Part shown: positions 1 through 8,784 of the stretch, piece after piece
Layout: the number at the start of each line of letters is the position of its first letter
How positions within the stretch are numbered: the stretch's first letter is position 1
From: Flavobacterium jejuense
GTDB taxonomy: Bacteria; Bacteroidota; Bacteroidia; Flavobacteriales; Flavobacteriaceae
Direction of reading: 5' to 3'
Assembly: GCF_006491595.2 (NCBI RefSeq)
Contig: NZ_VEVQ02000001.1
Span: 248,001 to 312,000 of the forward strand
DNA: 64,000 nucleotides
Position numbers and translations under genes: made by a program
The notes under the pieces: model-generated
The model's input: the letters and a program-made list of their open reading frames with translations, nothing else
Databases searched by the model: none
Told to the model about the DNA's origin: nothing

Positions 1-1059
1 TTTGGTCAAAAGGATGAGCTGAAAGTATTAAAAAAGATTTACAATAAAGATGTAATTTCTAATGAAGATTTAAATAATTATAAAGAAGCATCGGATAAGC
101 TAAATGCTATAGCATCATCGGAATCTGATAAGGTGTATGCTAAACTATTTAAAGTGATGTATACTGCTGTTGAATTTGATTCGAAAGGAGCAAATGCAAC
201 TATGAAAGATAAAGCTAAATTATTTAATCCAGATTTCTTAGCTGAATATGGAGTTACTATTGATAAAACTATTGCTTTTGAGAAAAAATCTGGAAAAAAA
301 ATATATTCAGATGATTTAATTAGAAAAAAATATGAGTTTAGAGATTTTCTTTACGGAAATGCATCAAGGCTTTTTCAAGAATCAAATTACAGAGAAGCTT
401 CATTGATGTTTCATAATTTATATGTTTTTGATCCTAAAAACGAAGGAATTGCTCTTAATAACTCTGCAGAATTAGCGGTACAGGCTCAAGACTATCTCTT
501 AGCTGAAAAATTTTATGAAGATTTAAAGGAAAGTAATTATTTAAAAAACGGAATTAATTACTATGCCACTCCAAAAACAACTGGAAAAGAATCTTTGTAT
601 CCTAATAAAGAAGATAGAGATAGACAGGTTCAATTAGGTCTTACAGAAAATCCAAGAGAGGAAAAAATGTCATCTAAAAAACCTGAGATTTATAAGATGC
701 TTGCTTTGATTGCATTACAAAATAAGGATATAGAAAAGACTAAAAAAACGTTGGCAGAAGCTAAAGTTTTGAACCCTAATGATTCTGAATTGATTGATGC
801 GGAATTTCAATTATATTTTACTCTAGGTTATGATTATTTAAAAGATGATAGTAAGTTAGTAGATGAAATTAATGCAAGTGTAGCTGATAAAGCCAAATAT
901 GACCAACTAATGGAAAAAAGAAAGAAATTATTTAAGTCATCTTTGCCGTATCTTGAAAAGGCATATCAATTAAAAGCTACAGATGGTAATACCAAAATTT
1001 TATTGCGATCTGCTTATGAAATTCTTGATATGAAGGATAAGGCTGCCACTATTAATTAA
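1..1059 (+). CDS. TPR-repeat protein, 5'-truncated by window edge
   Basis: The frame is open from the first base, so this is the C-terminal 352 residues of a longer protein; the GTG at 133 is internal. Helical TPR-like pairs are visible, for example the segment with NASRLFQESNYREASLMF followed by ALNNSAELAVQAQDYLLAEK and a later segment around KPEIYKMLALIALQNKDIEK. Such proteins usually scaffold protein-protein contacts, often at the periplasmic face in Flavobacteria, but no signal peptide can be seen because the start is outside the window. The gene ends 14 bp before the IS3-family element, which sits in its 3' flank and does not interrupt it. The exact role is unknown. Confidence 0.75.
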   Translation, partial: FGQKDELKVLKKIYNKDVISNEDLNNYKEASDKLNAIASSESDKVYAKLFKVMYTAVEFDSKGANATMKDKAKLFNPDFLAEYGVTIDKTIAFEKKSGKKIYSDDLIRKKYEFRDFLYGNASRLFQESNYREASLMFHNLYVFDPKNEGIALNNSAELAVQAQDYLLAEKFYEDLKESNYLKNGINYYATPKTTGKESLYPNKEDRDRQVQLGLTENPREEKMSSKKPEIYKMLALIALQNKDIEKTKKTLAEAKVLNPNDSELIDAEFQLYFTLGYDYLKDDSKLVDEINASVADKAKYDQLMEKRKKLFKSSLPYLEKAYQLKATDGNTKILLRSAYEILDMKDKAATIN

Positions 1060-1072
1060 TTTTGTAGGTATA

Positions 1073-1122
1073 TCACACAAATAAAAAAATCCCACTTTAG
1101 ACTGCATCCAAAATTTTAGACA
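1073..1122. repeat. Left terminal inverted repeat of the IS3-family element
   Basis: The arm starts TCACACAAATAAAAAA, continues through TTTAGACTGC and ends TTAGACA. Read against the reverse complement of 2514-2563 it matches at 43 of 50 positions without gaps, with mismatches clustered at the middle and the inner side. Confidence 0.85.
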
Positions 1123-1131
1123 AATTTATAA

Positions 1132-1914
1132 TTAATTTTGATAATAATGAGTTCGATATTGTATCGGGCTCATTTTGTTTAAATTTGATTTAATTCTTTG
1201 ATTGTTGTAATAGATTATATACTGTTTAATTTCTTTTTTAAGTTGTTCTATTGATTTGATTTTTTGCGTGTAAAACATTTCTGATTTTAATATTCCGAAG
1301 AAGTTTTCAATAATTGCATTATCCAAGCAATTTCCTTTTCTTGACATACTTTGTTTGATTCCTTTTCTCTTTAGTAATTTTTGGTATTGTTTCATTTGAT
1401 ATTGCTAACCTTGATCTGAATGGAGTATCAAATTAGTATTATTTGGTATTTTCTTAAATGCTTTTTTAAACATTGTTACAACTTGACTAAATACAGGTCT
1501 ATCTGTTAATTCATAACTAATTATTTCTTGATTAAACAAGTCAATTATTGGTGATAAATACAATTTGTTTCCAGAGACATTAAATTCAGTTATATCAGTT
1601 GCCCATTTTTGATTTGGAGCCGAAGCTTTAAAATTACGTTCCAAAATATTTGGTGCTATTTTACCATTCTCACCTCTGTATGATTTGTGTTTTTTGATCC
1701 TAATAATACTTTTTAGTCCTAATGTTTTCATTAGTTTCAAAAATGTTTTGTGATTGATAATTATTCCTTTGTTTTGAAGTTCATTAGTTATTCGTCTATA
1801 ACCATAACGCCCTTTATGCTTGTGATAAATAGAGATAATGAGTTCTTTAATTAATTTGTATTTGTCGATTAGTTGCTGTTTTTTTTCATAGTAATAATAA
1901 CTACTTCGTGCCAT
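1132..1914 (-). pseudogene. IS3-family transposase OrfB (DDE integrase), nonsense-mutated
   Basis: OrfB is the catalytic DDE/rve part of an IS3-family transposase. The first part (1405-1914) has the HTH_21-like start, the HKGRYGYRRI motif and the core with Asp in WATDITEF and in SPIIDLF. The second part (1132-1395) carries the catalytic Glu in NAIIENFFG and the conserved YNNQRI end. Between them the conserved HSDQGWQYQ stretch reads HSDQG-stop-QYQ: codon 1405-1407 is TAG where the family has TGG, a single transition, and the frame is otherwise intact. The frame also stays open upstream of the ATG into the end of orfA, as expected for a -1 frameshift fusion. An active transposase would need stop readthrough. 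Confidence 0.92.
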
Positions 1915-1964
1915 ATTGATATGATTTAATAAAATATTTAAATCATATTGATGCCTTAATTCTA

Positions 1965-2495
1965 TTATGACTTGCGCTTTATGTTTTTGATTTCTTCGGC
2001 TTGAACTAAGGCATTGAACTTTTTTAAAATAGCATTTTCATATTTCAATGATTCTATTTCCAGTAAAAGTTCTTCTTCTCTGGTTAGTGGTTTGTCTGTT
2101 TTACGTTTTTTACGCTTATAATCACTCATGATTTTTGGTCTTCCTTTGGGTTTAACCTTCAAGCCTTCAATGCCAAAAGTAGTAAAATCTTTTTGCCATT
2201 TTATAATAACTGATTCTGAAGTAATGTTAAACTTCAAACAGGTCTCACTTAGAGATAAAAAATCATCAACAATAGAGTTAAAAACCTTTAACTTAAAATC
2301 TGTTGAGTAATTTTGATTTTTCCTAGGCAAAAGACCTATTTTGTCATATTGTTTGTAAGACCCAACCCATTTACGAATGTTAGATTTATTAGGTCCTTTT
2401 TCTTTAGAAACTGATTCACAAGAATAATGAAATTCTAAAACTAATTTTACACATTCTAATTTAAATGCATAATCATACTTGACTTTTCTTTCCAT
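1965..2495 (-). CDS. IS3-family transposase OrfA (IS150-type, two HTH motifs)
   Basis: 176 residues with two successive HTH_28-type helix-turn-helix units (about residues 8-50 and 65-110), a basic linker rich in K and R (about 118-135) and a C-terminal leucine-zipper-like helix with EEELLLEIESLKYENAILKK. This is the DNA-binding subunit that recognises the element's inverted repeats. The ATG at 2495 lies just inside the right inverted repeat. OrfA looks intact even though its partner OrfB carries a nonsense codon; alone it could still bind element ends and repress transposition. Confidence 0.9.
   Translation of the reverse strand: MERKVKYDYAFKLECVKLVLEFHYSCESVSKEKGPNKSNIRKWVGSYKQYDKIGLLPRKNQNYSTDFKLKVFNSIVDDFLSLSETCLKFNITSESVIIKWQKDFTTFGIEGLKVKPKGRPKIMSDYKRKKRKTDKPLTREEELLLEIESLKYENAILKKFNALVQAEEIKNIKRKS
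1983..1989 (-). other. Probable -1 ribosomal frameshift site joining OrfA to OrfB
   Basis: On the minus strand the sequence is C-AAA-AAC near the end of orfA. The -1 frame is open from here through HKAQVIIELR into OrfB, as in IS3 relatives that make a fused OrfAB. The heptamer resembles A-AAA-AAC except for its first base. Assigned by position and family precedent. Confidence 0.5.
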
Positions 2496-2513
2496 AAAAA
2501 CACCCTCAAATAG

Positions 2514-2563
2514 TGTCTAACTTTTTGGGGGCAGTCTAAAATGGGTCTTTTTTATTTGTGTGA
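2514..2563. repeat. Right terminal inverted repeat of the IS3-family element
   Basis: Partner of the arm at 1073-1122. Both share the core TTTAGACTGC and the outer TCACACAAATAAAAAA in inverted orientation. The inner border lies 18 bp upstream of the orfA start, so the orfA promoter probably overlaps it. Confidence 0.85.
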
Positions 2564-2573
2564 AACTATGTTT

Positions 2574-3335
2574 TTATATTATTTTTTTAATAACTCTTAG
2601 TTTGTGAGTATGTCTATTAGTTTCAGCATTGTAAATTCCTAAATGATCTAATCTATCTATTCTGACTTTACCAGAAGCATGAATAATGTAGTTGTCGTCC
2701 ATCATGATGCCTACATGAATAATGTTTCCTTCTTCATTATCAAAAAAAGCTAAATCTCCTGGTTCACTTTCTTCAATAAAACTTAAGGCTTCTCCTTGAG
2801 TAGCTTGCTCGGAAGCATCACGTAATATTTTATATCCATTTAGTTTATAAACCATTTGTGTAAAACCTGAACAATCAATTCCAAAAGGTGTTTTTCCACC
2901 CCAAAGATATGGAGTGTTTAGATACATAAAAGCTGTATTAATTAAATTTGATTTTTCTTTTATGCCGCAAATCTTAATACCTTCAAAAATATAATTAGAA
3001 GTATTTATTTGCTCGTTATCTAAAAAAGAAAGGCAACTTCCTAGTGGTATTGGAGTTAATTGATTATTTGTACTAGTGATATATTCAATTAAATCTCCAT
3101 TTAAAACAATAGGAGATTTTTCTATTGAAATAAATTGATCTTCATTAATTGTGTCATATTGCTTGTTGTCTATCCAACCAGTGTATCTGTCAAAAGCAGA
3201 CTCTATATGAGTCCATTTTTCTAATTTTTCTAAGATTCTGAAATGCTCACCAAATAATAATTGAGAAACTTGTTCGCTTCTATCTGACGGTTCAAATCTT
3301 AGAGGTATAATAGCTAGATTACAAATTCCAAACAT
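2574..3335 (-). CDS. NlpC/P60-family peptidoglycan endopeptidase with SH3-like domain
   Basis: 253 residues: an N-terminal bacterial SH3-like region (about 1-70, with WTHIESAFDRYTGWID) followed by an NlpC/P60 domain (about 130-253). The catalytic Cys is C155 in GIDCSGF and the His is H207 in NIIHVGI, with another polar His at 219. The family cleaves peptide cross-links in cell-wall murein. I see no clear signal peptide from the ATG at 3335, so it may act in the cytosol on recycled muropeptides or be exported by another route. It is convergent with the IS element and lies 77 bp downstream of the thiolase gene in the same orientation. Confidence 0.88.
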   Translation of the reverse strand: MFGICNLAIIPLRFEPSDRSEQVSQLLFGEHFRILEKLEKWTHIESAFDRYTGWIDNKQYDTINEDQFISIEKSPIVLNGDLIEYITSTNNQLTPIPLGSCLSFLDNEQINTSNYIFEGIKICGIKEKSNLINTAFMYLNTPYLWGGKTPFGIDCSGFTQMVYKLNGYKILRDASEQATQGEALSFIEESEPGDLAFFDNEEGNIIHVGIMMDDNYIIHASGKVRIDRLDHLGIYNAETNRHTHKLRVIKKII

Positions 3336-3359
3336 TGATATGCAACTAAAAGTGAGATG

Positions 3360-3401
3360 AATTATGAGTTAGAACAAAATTACGATTCCTAACTCATAAT
3401 T
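3360..3401. repeat. 13-bp perfect inverted repeat between thiolase and NlpC/P60 genes
   Basis: Arms AATTATGAGTTAG (3360-3372) and CTAACTCATAATT (3389-3401) are separated by 16 nt. The hairpin lies directly after the thiolase stop on the minus strand but has no good T-run, so it may be a weak terminator or an mRNA-stabilising stem. Confidence 0.5.
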
Positions 3402-3412
3402 CATAATTTAAT

Positions 3413-4588
3413 TTATGCTCTTTCAATAACAATAGCAGAAGCACCACCACCACCATTGCAAATTGCAGCAGCACCTAATTTTGCATTGTTTTGCTCTAAT
3501 ACATTTATTAAAGTAACAATAATTCTTGCTCCAGAGCAACCAAGTGGGTGTCCTAAAGAAACGGCACCACCATTTACATTTATGTTATCTTCTTTTAGTC
3601 CAAGAATTTTAGCATTTGCTAAACCTACAACTGCAAAAGCTTCATTAAATTCAAAATATTCAATATCACTAATGGATAATCCAGCTTTGTCAAGCGCTTT
3701 AGGTAATGCTTTTGCTGGTGTTGTAGTAAACCATTTTGGTTCTTGTGCTGCATCTGCATATGATTTAATATATGCTAATGGCTTTAAACCTAATGAATTT
3801 GCTTTTTCTTCACTCATTAAAACTAAGGCAGCTGCACCATCATTTATTGTAGATGCATTTGCTGCGGTAACAGTTCCATCTTTTGTAAATACAGGTGAAA
3901 GAGTTGGTATTTTTTCTAATTTTACATTAGTAAATTCTTCATCTTTTGATACGATAATTGCATCTCCGCGTCTTTGTGGAACTTCAACAGAAACTATTTC
4001 TGAATCAAACTTTCCATTTTCCCAAGCTTCAGCAGAACGTTTGTAAGACTGTATAGCAAAATTATCTTGTTCTTCTCTAGATATTTTATATTCTGTAGCG
4101 CACAAATCTGCACAAGTACCCATGGCTTGATTATCGTAAGCATCAACTAATCCGTCTTTTTGCATGCCATCAACCAGTGTTGTTGGGCCGAATTTAACAC
4201 CATTTCTCATCTGAACGTAATGTGGTATTAAACTCATGTTTTCCATTCCACCAGCAATAACAATATCTGCATCACCAGTAATGATCGCTTGTGCTCCTTG
4301 CATAACTGCTTTCATTCCACTTGCACAAACTTTGTTAATAGTTGTACATGGAACAGTGTTAGGAATTCCAGCAAAAATGGCAGCCTGCCTTGCGGGAGCT
4401 TGTCCATTACCAGCTTGTACTACATTACCCATTAATACTTCGTCAACATATTTAGGATCTAAATTGATTTTATTTAATGCTCCTTTTATAGCAGTTGCTC
4501 CTAATTTAGTTGCAGGAACAGAAGATAAAGCACCCATAAAACTTCCTATAGGTGTTCTTACTGCAGAAACTATAACAACTTTTTTCAT
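3413..4588 (-). CDS. Acetyl-CoA C-acyltransferase (thiolase)
   Basis: 391 residues, the normal length for a type II biosynthetic-type thiolase. It condenses two acetyl-CoA, or cleaves acetoacetyl/3-ketoacyl-CoA. The nucleophile is C88 in NKVCASGMK, and the second active-site pair is H347 in GHPLGCSG and C377 in CNGGGG. The start at 4588 gives the canonical KKVVIVSAVRTPIG N-terminus. The sequence alone does not separate acetoacetyl-CoA thiolase (AtoB/PhaA) from a 3-ketoacyl-CoA thiolase, though the length and C-terminus favour acetyl-CoA acetyltransferase. No other fatty-acid gene is adjacent, so it appears to be a single-gene unit. Confidence 0.93.
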   Translation of the reverse strand: MKKVVIVSAVRTPIGSFMGALSSVPATKLGATAIKGALNKINLDPKYVDEVLMGNVVQAGNGQAPARQAAIFAGIPNTVPCTTINKVCASGMKAVMQGAQAIITGDADIVIAGGMENMSLIPHYVQMRNGVKFGPTTLVDGMQKDGLVDAYDNQAMGTCADLCATEYKISREEQDNFAIQSYKRSAEAWENGKFDSEIVSVEVPQRRGDAIIVSKDEEFTNVKLEKIPTLSPVFTKDGTVTAANASTINDGAAALVLMSEEKANSLGLKPLAYIKSYADAAQEPKWFTTTPAKALPKALDKAGLSISDIEYFEFNEAFAVVGLANAKILGLKEDNINVNGGAVSLGHPLGCSGARIIVTLINVLEQNNAKLGAAAICNGGGGASAIVIERA

Positions 4589-4788
4589 AATATGGTTTTT
4601 TTTAATTGAATTGCGAATTTACTATTTTTATTGATAAAAATTACATTTTTTATAATTTTAGAAATTAAAAAAACTGTTTACATGAAAAATATTTATTTTC
4701 TTTGAAAAATAAATTAGTTTCTATCTATTTGAATTATAGTAGCTTCTGATAAATAAGTGAAAAAAGTAAAAAAAAAACTTAATAAATG

Positions 4789-4819
4789 TTGTAAATTAAG
4801 ATAGTAAGACATACATTTG
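4789..4819 (+). promoter_or_regulatory. Vegetative Bacteroidota promoter of the tRNA-Ser/Pro/Arg cluster
   Basis: A -33 TTG (4789-4791) and a -7 TACATTTG (4812-4819) fit the TTG/TAnnTTTG consensus with a 20-nt spacer. Transcription should start near 4825, about 30 nt before tRNA-Ser. Confidence 0.7.
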
Positions 4820-4856
4820 CAACCGCAAAAAAGATCAGTTCTTTGCAAGTTTAATA

Positions 4857-4940
4857 GGAGAGGTGCCGGAGTGGTAACGGAGCAGATTGCTAATCTGTCG
4901 ACGAGCAATCGTCGCCAGGGTTCGAGTCCCTGTCTCTCCG
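4857..4940 (+). tRNA. tRNA-Ser (anticodon GCT)
   Basis: An 84-nt class II tRNA. The acceptor stem GGAGAGG pairs with TCTCTCC, the anticodon loop TTGCTAA gives GCT, and the long variable arm is GACGAGCAATCGTC. The T-loop is TTCGAGT and the discriminator is G; no CCA is encoded. Confidence 0.97.
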
Positions 4941-4947
4941 CTTTTTT

Positions 4948-5022
4948 CGGGGTGTAGCGTAGCCCGGTCATCGCGCCTGCTTTGGGAGCAGGAGGTCGCA
5001 GGTTCGAATCCTGCCACCCCGA
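4948..5022 (+). tRNA. tRNA-Pro (anticodon TGG)
   Basis: The acceptor stem CGGGGTG pairs with CACCCCG, the anticodon loop TTTGGGA gives TGG, and the T-arm is GCAGG-TTCGAAT-CCTGC. The gene begins 7 nt after tRNA-Ser, so both are on one transcript; CCA is not encoded. Confidence 0.97.
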
Positions 5023-5035
5023 CGAAAAATATTAA

Positions 5036-5109
5036 GGTTGCGTAGCTCAGCTGGATAGAGCAACTCACTTCTAATGAGTAGGTCCCAGGTTCGAATCCTG
5101 GCGCGATCA
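5036..5109 (+). tRNA. tRNA-Arg (anticodon TCT)
   Basis: The anticodon stem-loop ACTCA-CTTCTAA-TGAGT gives TCT. The acceptor GGTTGCG pairs with CGCGATC using two G-U wobbles. It is the last gene of the three-tRNA cluster, followed at once by a terminator. Confidence 0.95.
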
Positions 5110-5112
5110 CAA

Positions 5113-5141
5113 AAGCCTAGTAAGTTTACTAGGCTTTTTTG
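5113..5141 (+). terminator. Rho-independent terminator of the tRNA cluster
   Basis: The hairpin GCCTAGTAA / TTACTAGGC is followed by six T's, directly downstream of tRNA-Arg. Confidence 0.9.
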
Positions 5142-5208
5142 TTTTTAAAAGATTACTATTATTTTTAATAATTTTTTAAATTGCGACAGCACTAAAACTG
5201 TTTGCCTA

Positions 5209-8094
5209 ATGAAGTTATTTTTTAATTTTTTTTTATTTCTGATTGTTACTTCCTCTTATAGTCAAATTGGGACTAATGCATTAGAAAAGAAGGCAGATTC
5301 ACTTCATGAAAAAAAAAGCTATTCAAAAGCAATTCGTCTTCGAGAATTTTATTTGAGTAATATTAAAAATAAACAATCAAGTCAGTATATAAATAATGAA
5401 ATTAAATTATACTTATCAAAATATTACCTTACAACTAATTGGAATGAAAAGTTAGAATTACTAGAAGAAATAAATAAAAAAATTACTTCTGAAACATCCT
5501 TATCTGAAAATTTTAAATTTGAGTTTTTTGAAAACTATTATTTAACAATTGGTAATGCAACTGGTGATTGGGTTAAATCACTTGAAATTGCTTTAGATTA
5601 TTTAAAAAATATCAATACGAAAAATTACAAATTAAATTTTCGTAAAAAAATAAAATTATTGCAAGATATTGCATTTATATATAAAGAGTTAGATAATGAA
5701 AACAAAGCAATAGAATATTATAAAACTGCTGAAGAAATTTATTTTAAAAAGGGTTTAATTGAATCCAATGAAGTAGCTTTCTTGTATAATAACCTAGGTA
5801 CTTCATCGTATAAGGTTTCAGATTTTAAAAATTCTCAAAATTATTATATTAGAGCTACTTCAATCTGGGAAAGAGACTTGATTAATAATACTGATAATTT
5901 AATACTATCTTATAATAGTTTAATAAGTAACTTATTAGAATATGGAAATCTTGAAAACGCAAAATATTATCTATCTAAGCTTAAAAGAATAATCTTTTCT
6001 TTAAGAGATAAAAGTTCTTTATCCTTACAAAAAGGAACTTTACTTTATTTGCATAATCAATTGAAAATAAATATTGCTGAAAAAAAGGAGAATGAAGCCT
6101 CAATTACCTATCATCAATTATATGATTACTTTATTAAGTTAACTGATAAAAAATCAGTATTAGTAAGTTTTTCTGATGCGACAAGTATTTATGCAGAATA
6201 TTCATATAGAAAAAAAGAGTATAAAAAAGCATTTTTATTATTAGATAAGGCTGAAAAAATATTAATTCCATTTACTGATAAAAAAGCATTAATAGACCTG
6301 TATTCTTTTTATAGTTATTTTTGGAGAGAATTAAAAGACTTTAATAAAGCACATTTTTATATTGATGAAGGTATTCTACTTTGTAATGAAAATGAATTTA
6401 GAGATTTAGCAGGTTTGTATACTAGCAAAGCCATGATTTTTTTCCAAGAAAAATCTTTTATTGAATCTGAAAAAAACTTTGATAAAGCTGTTTCCTATAT
6501 CGAACTATGTAAGAATGCAGATTTTTATTTGCTTTCATATAATAGTGAGATTGCAAAAGAGTATTTTGATATTTATGAAGTAACTAAAAAAACAAGTTGT
6601 TTAAAAAAAGCTTACAAAGGATATAAACTTTCGGTCAATCTTTTCAATAATATTTATGAAAATGATATATTTAATTATAGTTTAGAAGAATATGTGAAAA
6701 AGATTAGAAATGGTCTTCTAAATATTGCTTTAATTAATCCTAATCATAATGTTGAAATTATTGAAATGATTGAAAATACACAATCTAAATATCTTTGTAA
6801 AAACTTTTTAATGAACAAAAGAATAAAAAGTTTTGATGAAGTTGCAAATTACTTATCGGAAATAAATACATTAAAATCTAAGTTGTCTTTTTACTTAAAA
6901 AGTAATTCAGCAAATAAGTTTAAAATCAATCAATTAAAGAATGAGATTGATTTATTAGAGAGAAAAATCAAGGAAGAGTTTCCATATTTGAATACCTTTT
7001 TGAATCCAAATTTTAATTTAAATCAATTTTTATCAAAAACTAATTCTCCTATTTTGGTATATTATCAAACAGATGATAGTGTATACGGTGTTTATATTAA
7101 AACGAATGATGATATCAAGGTAAAAAAGATTTGTGATTTAAAACTGTTAAATGAAAAAGTAATCATTTTTTTGTCAAAAATAGATATCAGAAATTCTGTA
7201 GATACTGTTTCAAAAGAATTATATGATATACTACTAGCGCCATTTGATATAAAAAATGATGAAATAACAATTATTACTAATACCTTTTTAAATAAATTAC
7301 CGTTTGAAGCTCTATTGAATAAGGAAAATAAATTTCTTGTGGAACAATTGAAAATAAATTATTCTACTTCTTTATCTCTTTTGGAATTACAAAAAGCGAA
7401 ACATCAAAATAAAGCTATTAAAATTGCTGTTTTTCAACCTGATTACAAAAATAGTGATTATACTTCCTTGCCATTTGCTAAAAAAGAGGCATTATTTTTA
7501 AAAAATAATTTTGATTCCAACTACTTTACCGCCAGTCAAGCTACCATAAATAATTTTTTGAAATATAAAGAAAATACAATTTATCACTTAGCGATGCACG
7601 CTAAGATTGATTATGAAAATGAATTTAAATCAAAACTTATTTTTCATGACAATGATTTGTTTTTTTCTGATTTATATGCATTGAATTTACCTTTAGACTT
7701 AGTAGTTCTTAGTGCTTGTGAAACAGGTTTAGGGAAAAGTCAAGAAGGAGAAGGTATTATGAGTATCTCTAGAGCCTTTACTTTTAGTGGTGTTTCAGCT
7801 ACCATTCATAGTTTATGGCAAACTCCAGATAAACAAGGGTATGAAATTATGCAGTATTTTTATGAATTTTTGAATGAAGGTTTACCTAAAAATGAAGCTT
7901 TACAAAAGGCTAAAATTAAATTCCTTTCTACAGTAAAAGCTCAAGAACTCAAGCATCCTTATTATTGGTCAGGTTTTGTTTTAAATGGAAATCCTGATGC
8001 CTTGGTTGTTAAAACTAATTATTTCTATTTTATACTTTTGGGATTAGTTATTATAGGAATTCTATTGGTTTTCTTTTTAAAGTTTCGAAAGTAA
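5209..8094 (+). CDS. Exported TPR protein with C-terminal CHAT (caspase-like) protease domain and membrane anchor
   Basis: 961 residues. A signal peptide covers about 1-19 (FFNFFLFLIVTSSYSQ). TPR-like helices fill about 70-480, with the clearest unit DIAFIYKELDNENKAIEYY. The CHAT domain spans about 640-930, with the dyad His797 in HLAMHAKID and Cys837 in LSACETGLG. A single membrane helix at about 937-957 is followed by the short basic tail KFRK. CHAT domains are clan CD proteases related to caspases and separase. The topology implies that the TPRs and protease lie in the periplasm. Its 3' end overlaps that of the convergent anti-sigma gene by 18 bp. The nearby ECF sigma/TPR anti-sigma pair suggests a regulatory role, which is inference. 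The substrate is unknown. Confidence 0.88.
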   Translation: MKLFFNFFLFLIVTSSYSQIGTNALEKKADSLHEKKSYSKAIRLREFYLSNIKNKQSSQYINNEIKLYLSKYYLTTNWNEKLELLEEINKKITSETSLSENFKFEFFENYYLTIGNATGDWVKSLEIALDYLKNINTKNYKLNFRKKIKLLQDIAFIYKELDNENKAIEYYKTAEEIYFKKGLIESNEVAFLYNNLGTSSYKVSDFKNSQNYYIRATSIWERDLINNTDNLILSYNSLISNLLEYGNLENAKYYLSKLKRIIFSLRDKSSLSLQKGTLLYLHNQLKINIAEKKENEASITYHQLYDYFIKLTDKKSVLVSFSDATSIYAEYSYRKKEYKKAFLLLDKAEKILIPFTDKKALIDLYSFYSYFWRELKDFNKAHFYIDEGILLCNENEFRDLAGLYTSKAMIFFQEKSFIESEKNFDKAVSYIELCKNADFYLLSYNSEIAKEYFDIYEVTKKTSCLKKAYKGYKLSVNLFNNIYENDIFNYSLEEYVKKIRNGLLNIALINPNHNVEIIEMIENTQSKYLCKNFLMNKRIKSFDEVANYLSEINTLKSKLSFYLKSNSANKFKINQLKNEIDLLERKIKEEFPYLNTFLNPNFNLNQFLSKTNSPILVYYQTDDSVYGVYIKTNDDIKVKKICDLKLLNEKVIIFLSKIDIRNSVDTVSKELYDILLAPFDIKNDEITIITNTFLNKLPFEALLNKENKFLVEQLKINYSTSLSLLELQKAKHQNKAIKIAVFQPDYKNSDYTSLPFAKKEALFLKNNFDSNYFTASQATINNFLKYKENTIYHLAMHAKIDYENEFKSKLIFHDNDLFFSDLYALNLPLDLVVLSACETGLGKSQEGEGIMSISRAFTFSGVSATIHSLWQTPDKQGYEIMQYFYEFLNEGLPKNEALQKAKIKFLSTVKAQELKHPYYWSGFVLNGNPDALVVKTNYFYFILLGLVIIGILLVFFLKFRK

Positions 8095-8784
8095 CTCTTT
8101 TGCTTCTGAACTTTTAAAGGTTCCTTTTTCTGTAAGTAGTGTTAGTTCTTTTTTAGCTTTTTTTACTTGATTTAATTTCAAAAAACAAAGTGATTTAAAC
8201 CACATAGATTTCTCTTTGTATGCCTCTGACCAATTTACAGATTCAAATAAGTTTAAAGCTTCTTTATGTTGTTCTAATTCCATTAAAGAGATAGCTTTAT
8301 AGAATGGAATGTAGTCTACTTTCGAAATTTTTAAGGCCAAATCAAATAATTCATTCGCTTTAGCATACTCTTCTAAATCATAAGCAATAAAAGCTTCTTC
8401 AATTACCGATTTGTCATTCATATCACTTCTAGTATTTGAAACCTCTGTATTGGGATAGGCTTCAAAATAGCTGTTGTATAAGTCTGTATTATTGGAGTTA
8501 TTGCTAAAAAAAATAAACCATAATGAAAGCATTACTAATAAAATAGCAGCATATGGTAAATAACGTTTTAGATTAAAAATAGGCATATCATCACTATTTT
8601 CAAATTGTTGGATTTCCTTTTTAATTTTTTGTCTTTCTGAAACAACAACAGCATTTTTCAATTCGCTATAAAACTCAAATTCTTTTTTAAAATCGGGATC
8701 TTCAACTAGCAATTTATTGAAAAGTAGTTTTTCTTCTTCGGTTAAATTGTGTTCAAAATATTTTTCAATTAGTTCATGCATCAT
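8077..8784 (-). CDS. Putative anti-sigma factor with membrane helix and periplasmic TPR domain
   Basis: I chose the ATG at 8784 because it overlaps the sigma-factor TGA as ATGA, the usual translationally coupled arrangement; the ATG at 8823 would overlap by 43 bp. From 8784 the protein has 235 residues. A cytoplasmic N-terminus with ELIEKYFEHNLTEEEK and LVEDPDFKKEFEF (resembling anti-sigma N-termini of Bacteroidota) is followed by one membrane helix at about 76-94 (LPYAAILLVMLSLWFIFF). TPR-like repeats at about 125-235 should be periplasmic. No zinc-finger HxxxCxxC motif is seen. It is co-transcribed with the sigma gene and convergent with the TPR-CHAT gene, which suggests TPR contacts across the periplasm. 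Confidence 0.75.
   Translation of the reverse strand: MMHELIEKYFEHNLTEEEKLLFNKLLVEDPDFKKEFEFYSELKNAVVVSERQKIKKEIQQFENSDDMPIFNLKRYLPYAAILLVMLSLWFIFFSNNSNNTDLYNSYFEAYPNTEVSNTRSDMNDKSVIEEAFIAYDLEEYAKANELFDLALKISKVDYIPFYKAISLMELEQHKEALNLFESVNWSEAYKEKSMWFKSLCFLKLNQVKKAKKELTLLTEKGTFKSSEAKELLSKL

Larger units (their letters stand above)
1073..2563 (-). mobile_element. IS3-family insertion sequence (IS150-like), inactivated
   Basis: A 1,491-bp element bounded by 50-bp inverted repeats (43 of 50 positions match) and carrying overlapping orfA and orfB on the minus strand in the IS3-family arrangement. The transposase has an in-frame TAG at 1405-1407, so this copy should not transpose by itself. No 3-4 bp target duplication is recognisable just outside the repeats, which suggests an old insertion or slightly misjudged ends. 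It lies between a TPR gene and a convergent NlpC/P60 gene and breaks neither. Confidence 0.9.

Noticed and set aside
1073..1091. Possible target-site duplication at the IS ends
   Set aside because: I compared 3-5 bp just outside the 50-bp repeats at both ends (ATA left, AAC right) and at the inner TIR border; none match.
3456..4634. Plus-strand ORFs of 132-196 codons opposite the thiolase gene
   Set aside because: They lie wholly or almost wholly antisense to a thiolase with intact active-site residues and show no domain pattern.
4714..5110. Two minus-strand ORFs of 85-91 codons over the tRNA cluster
   Set aside because: They translate the complement of tRNA-Ser, -Pro and -Arg; repeated fragments such as GFEPAT/GFEPGT are the usual translation of the T-arm TTCGAAT, not protein.
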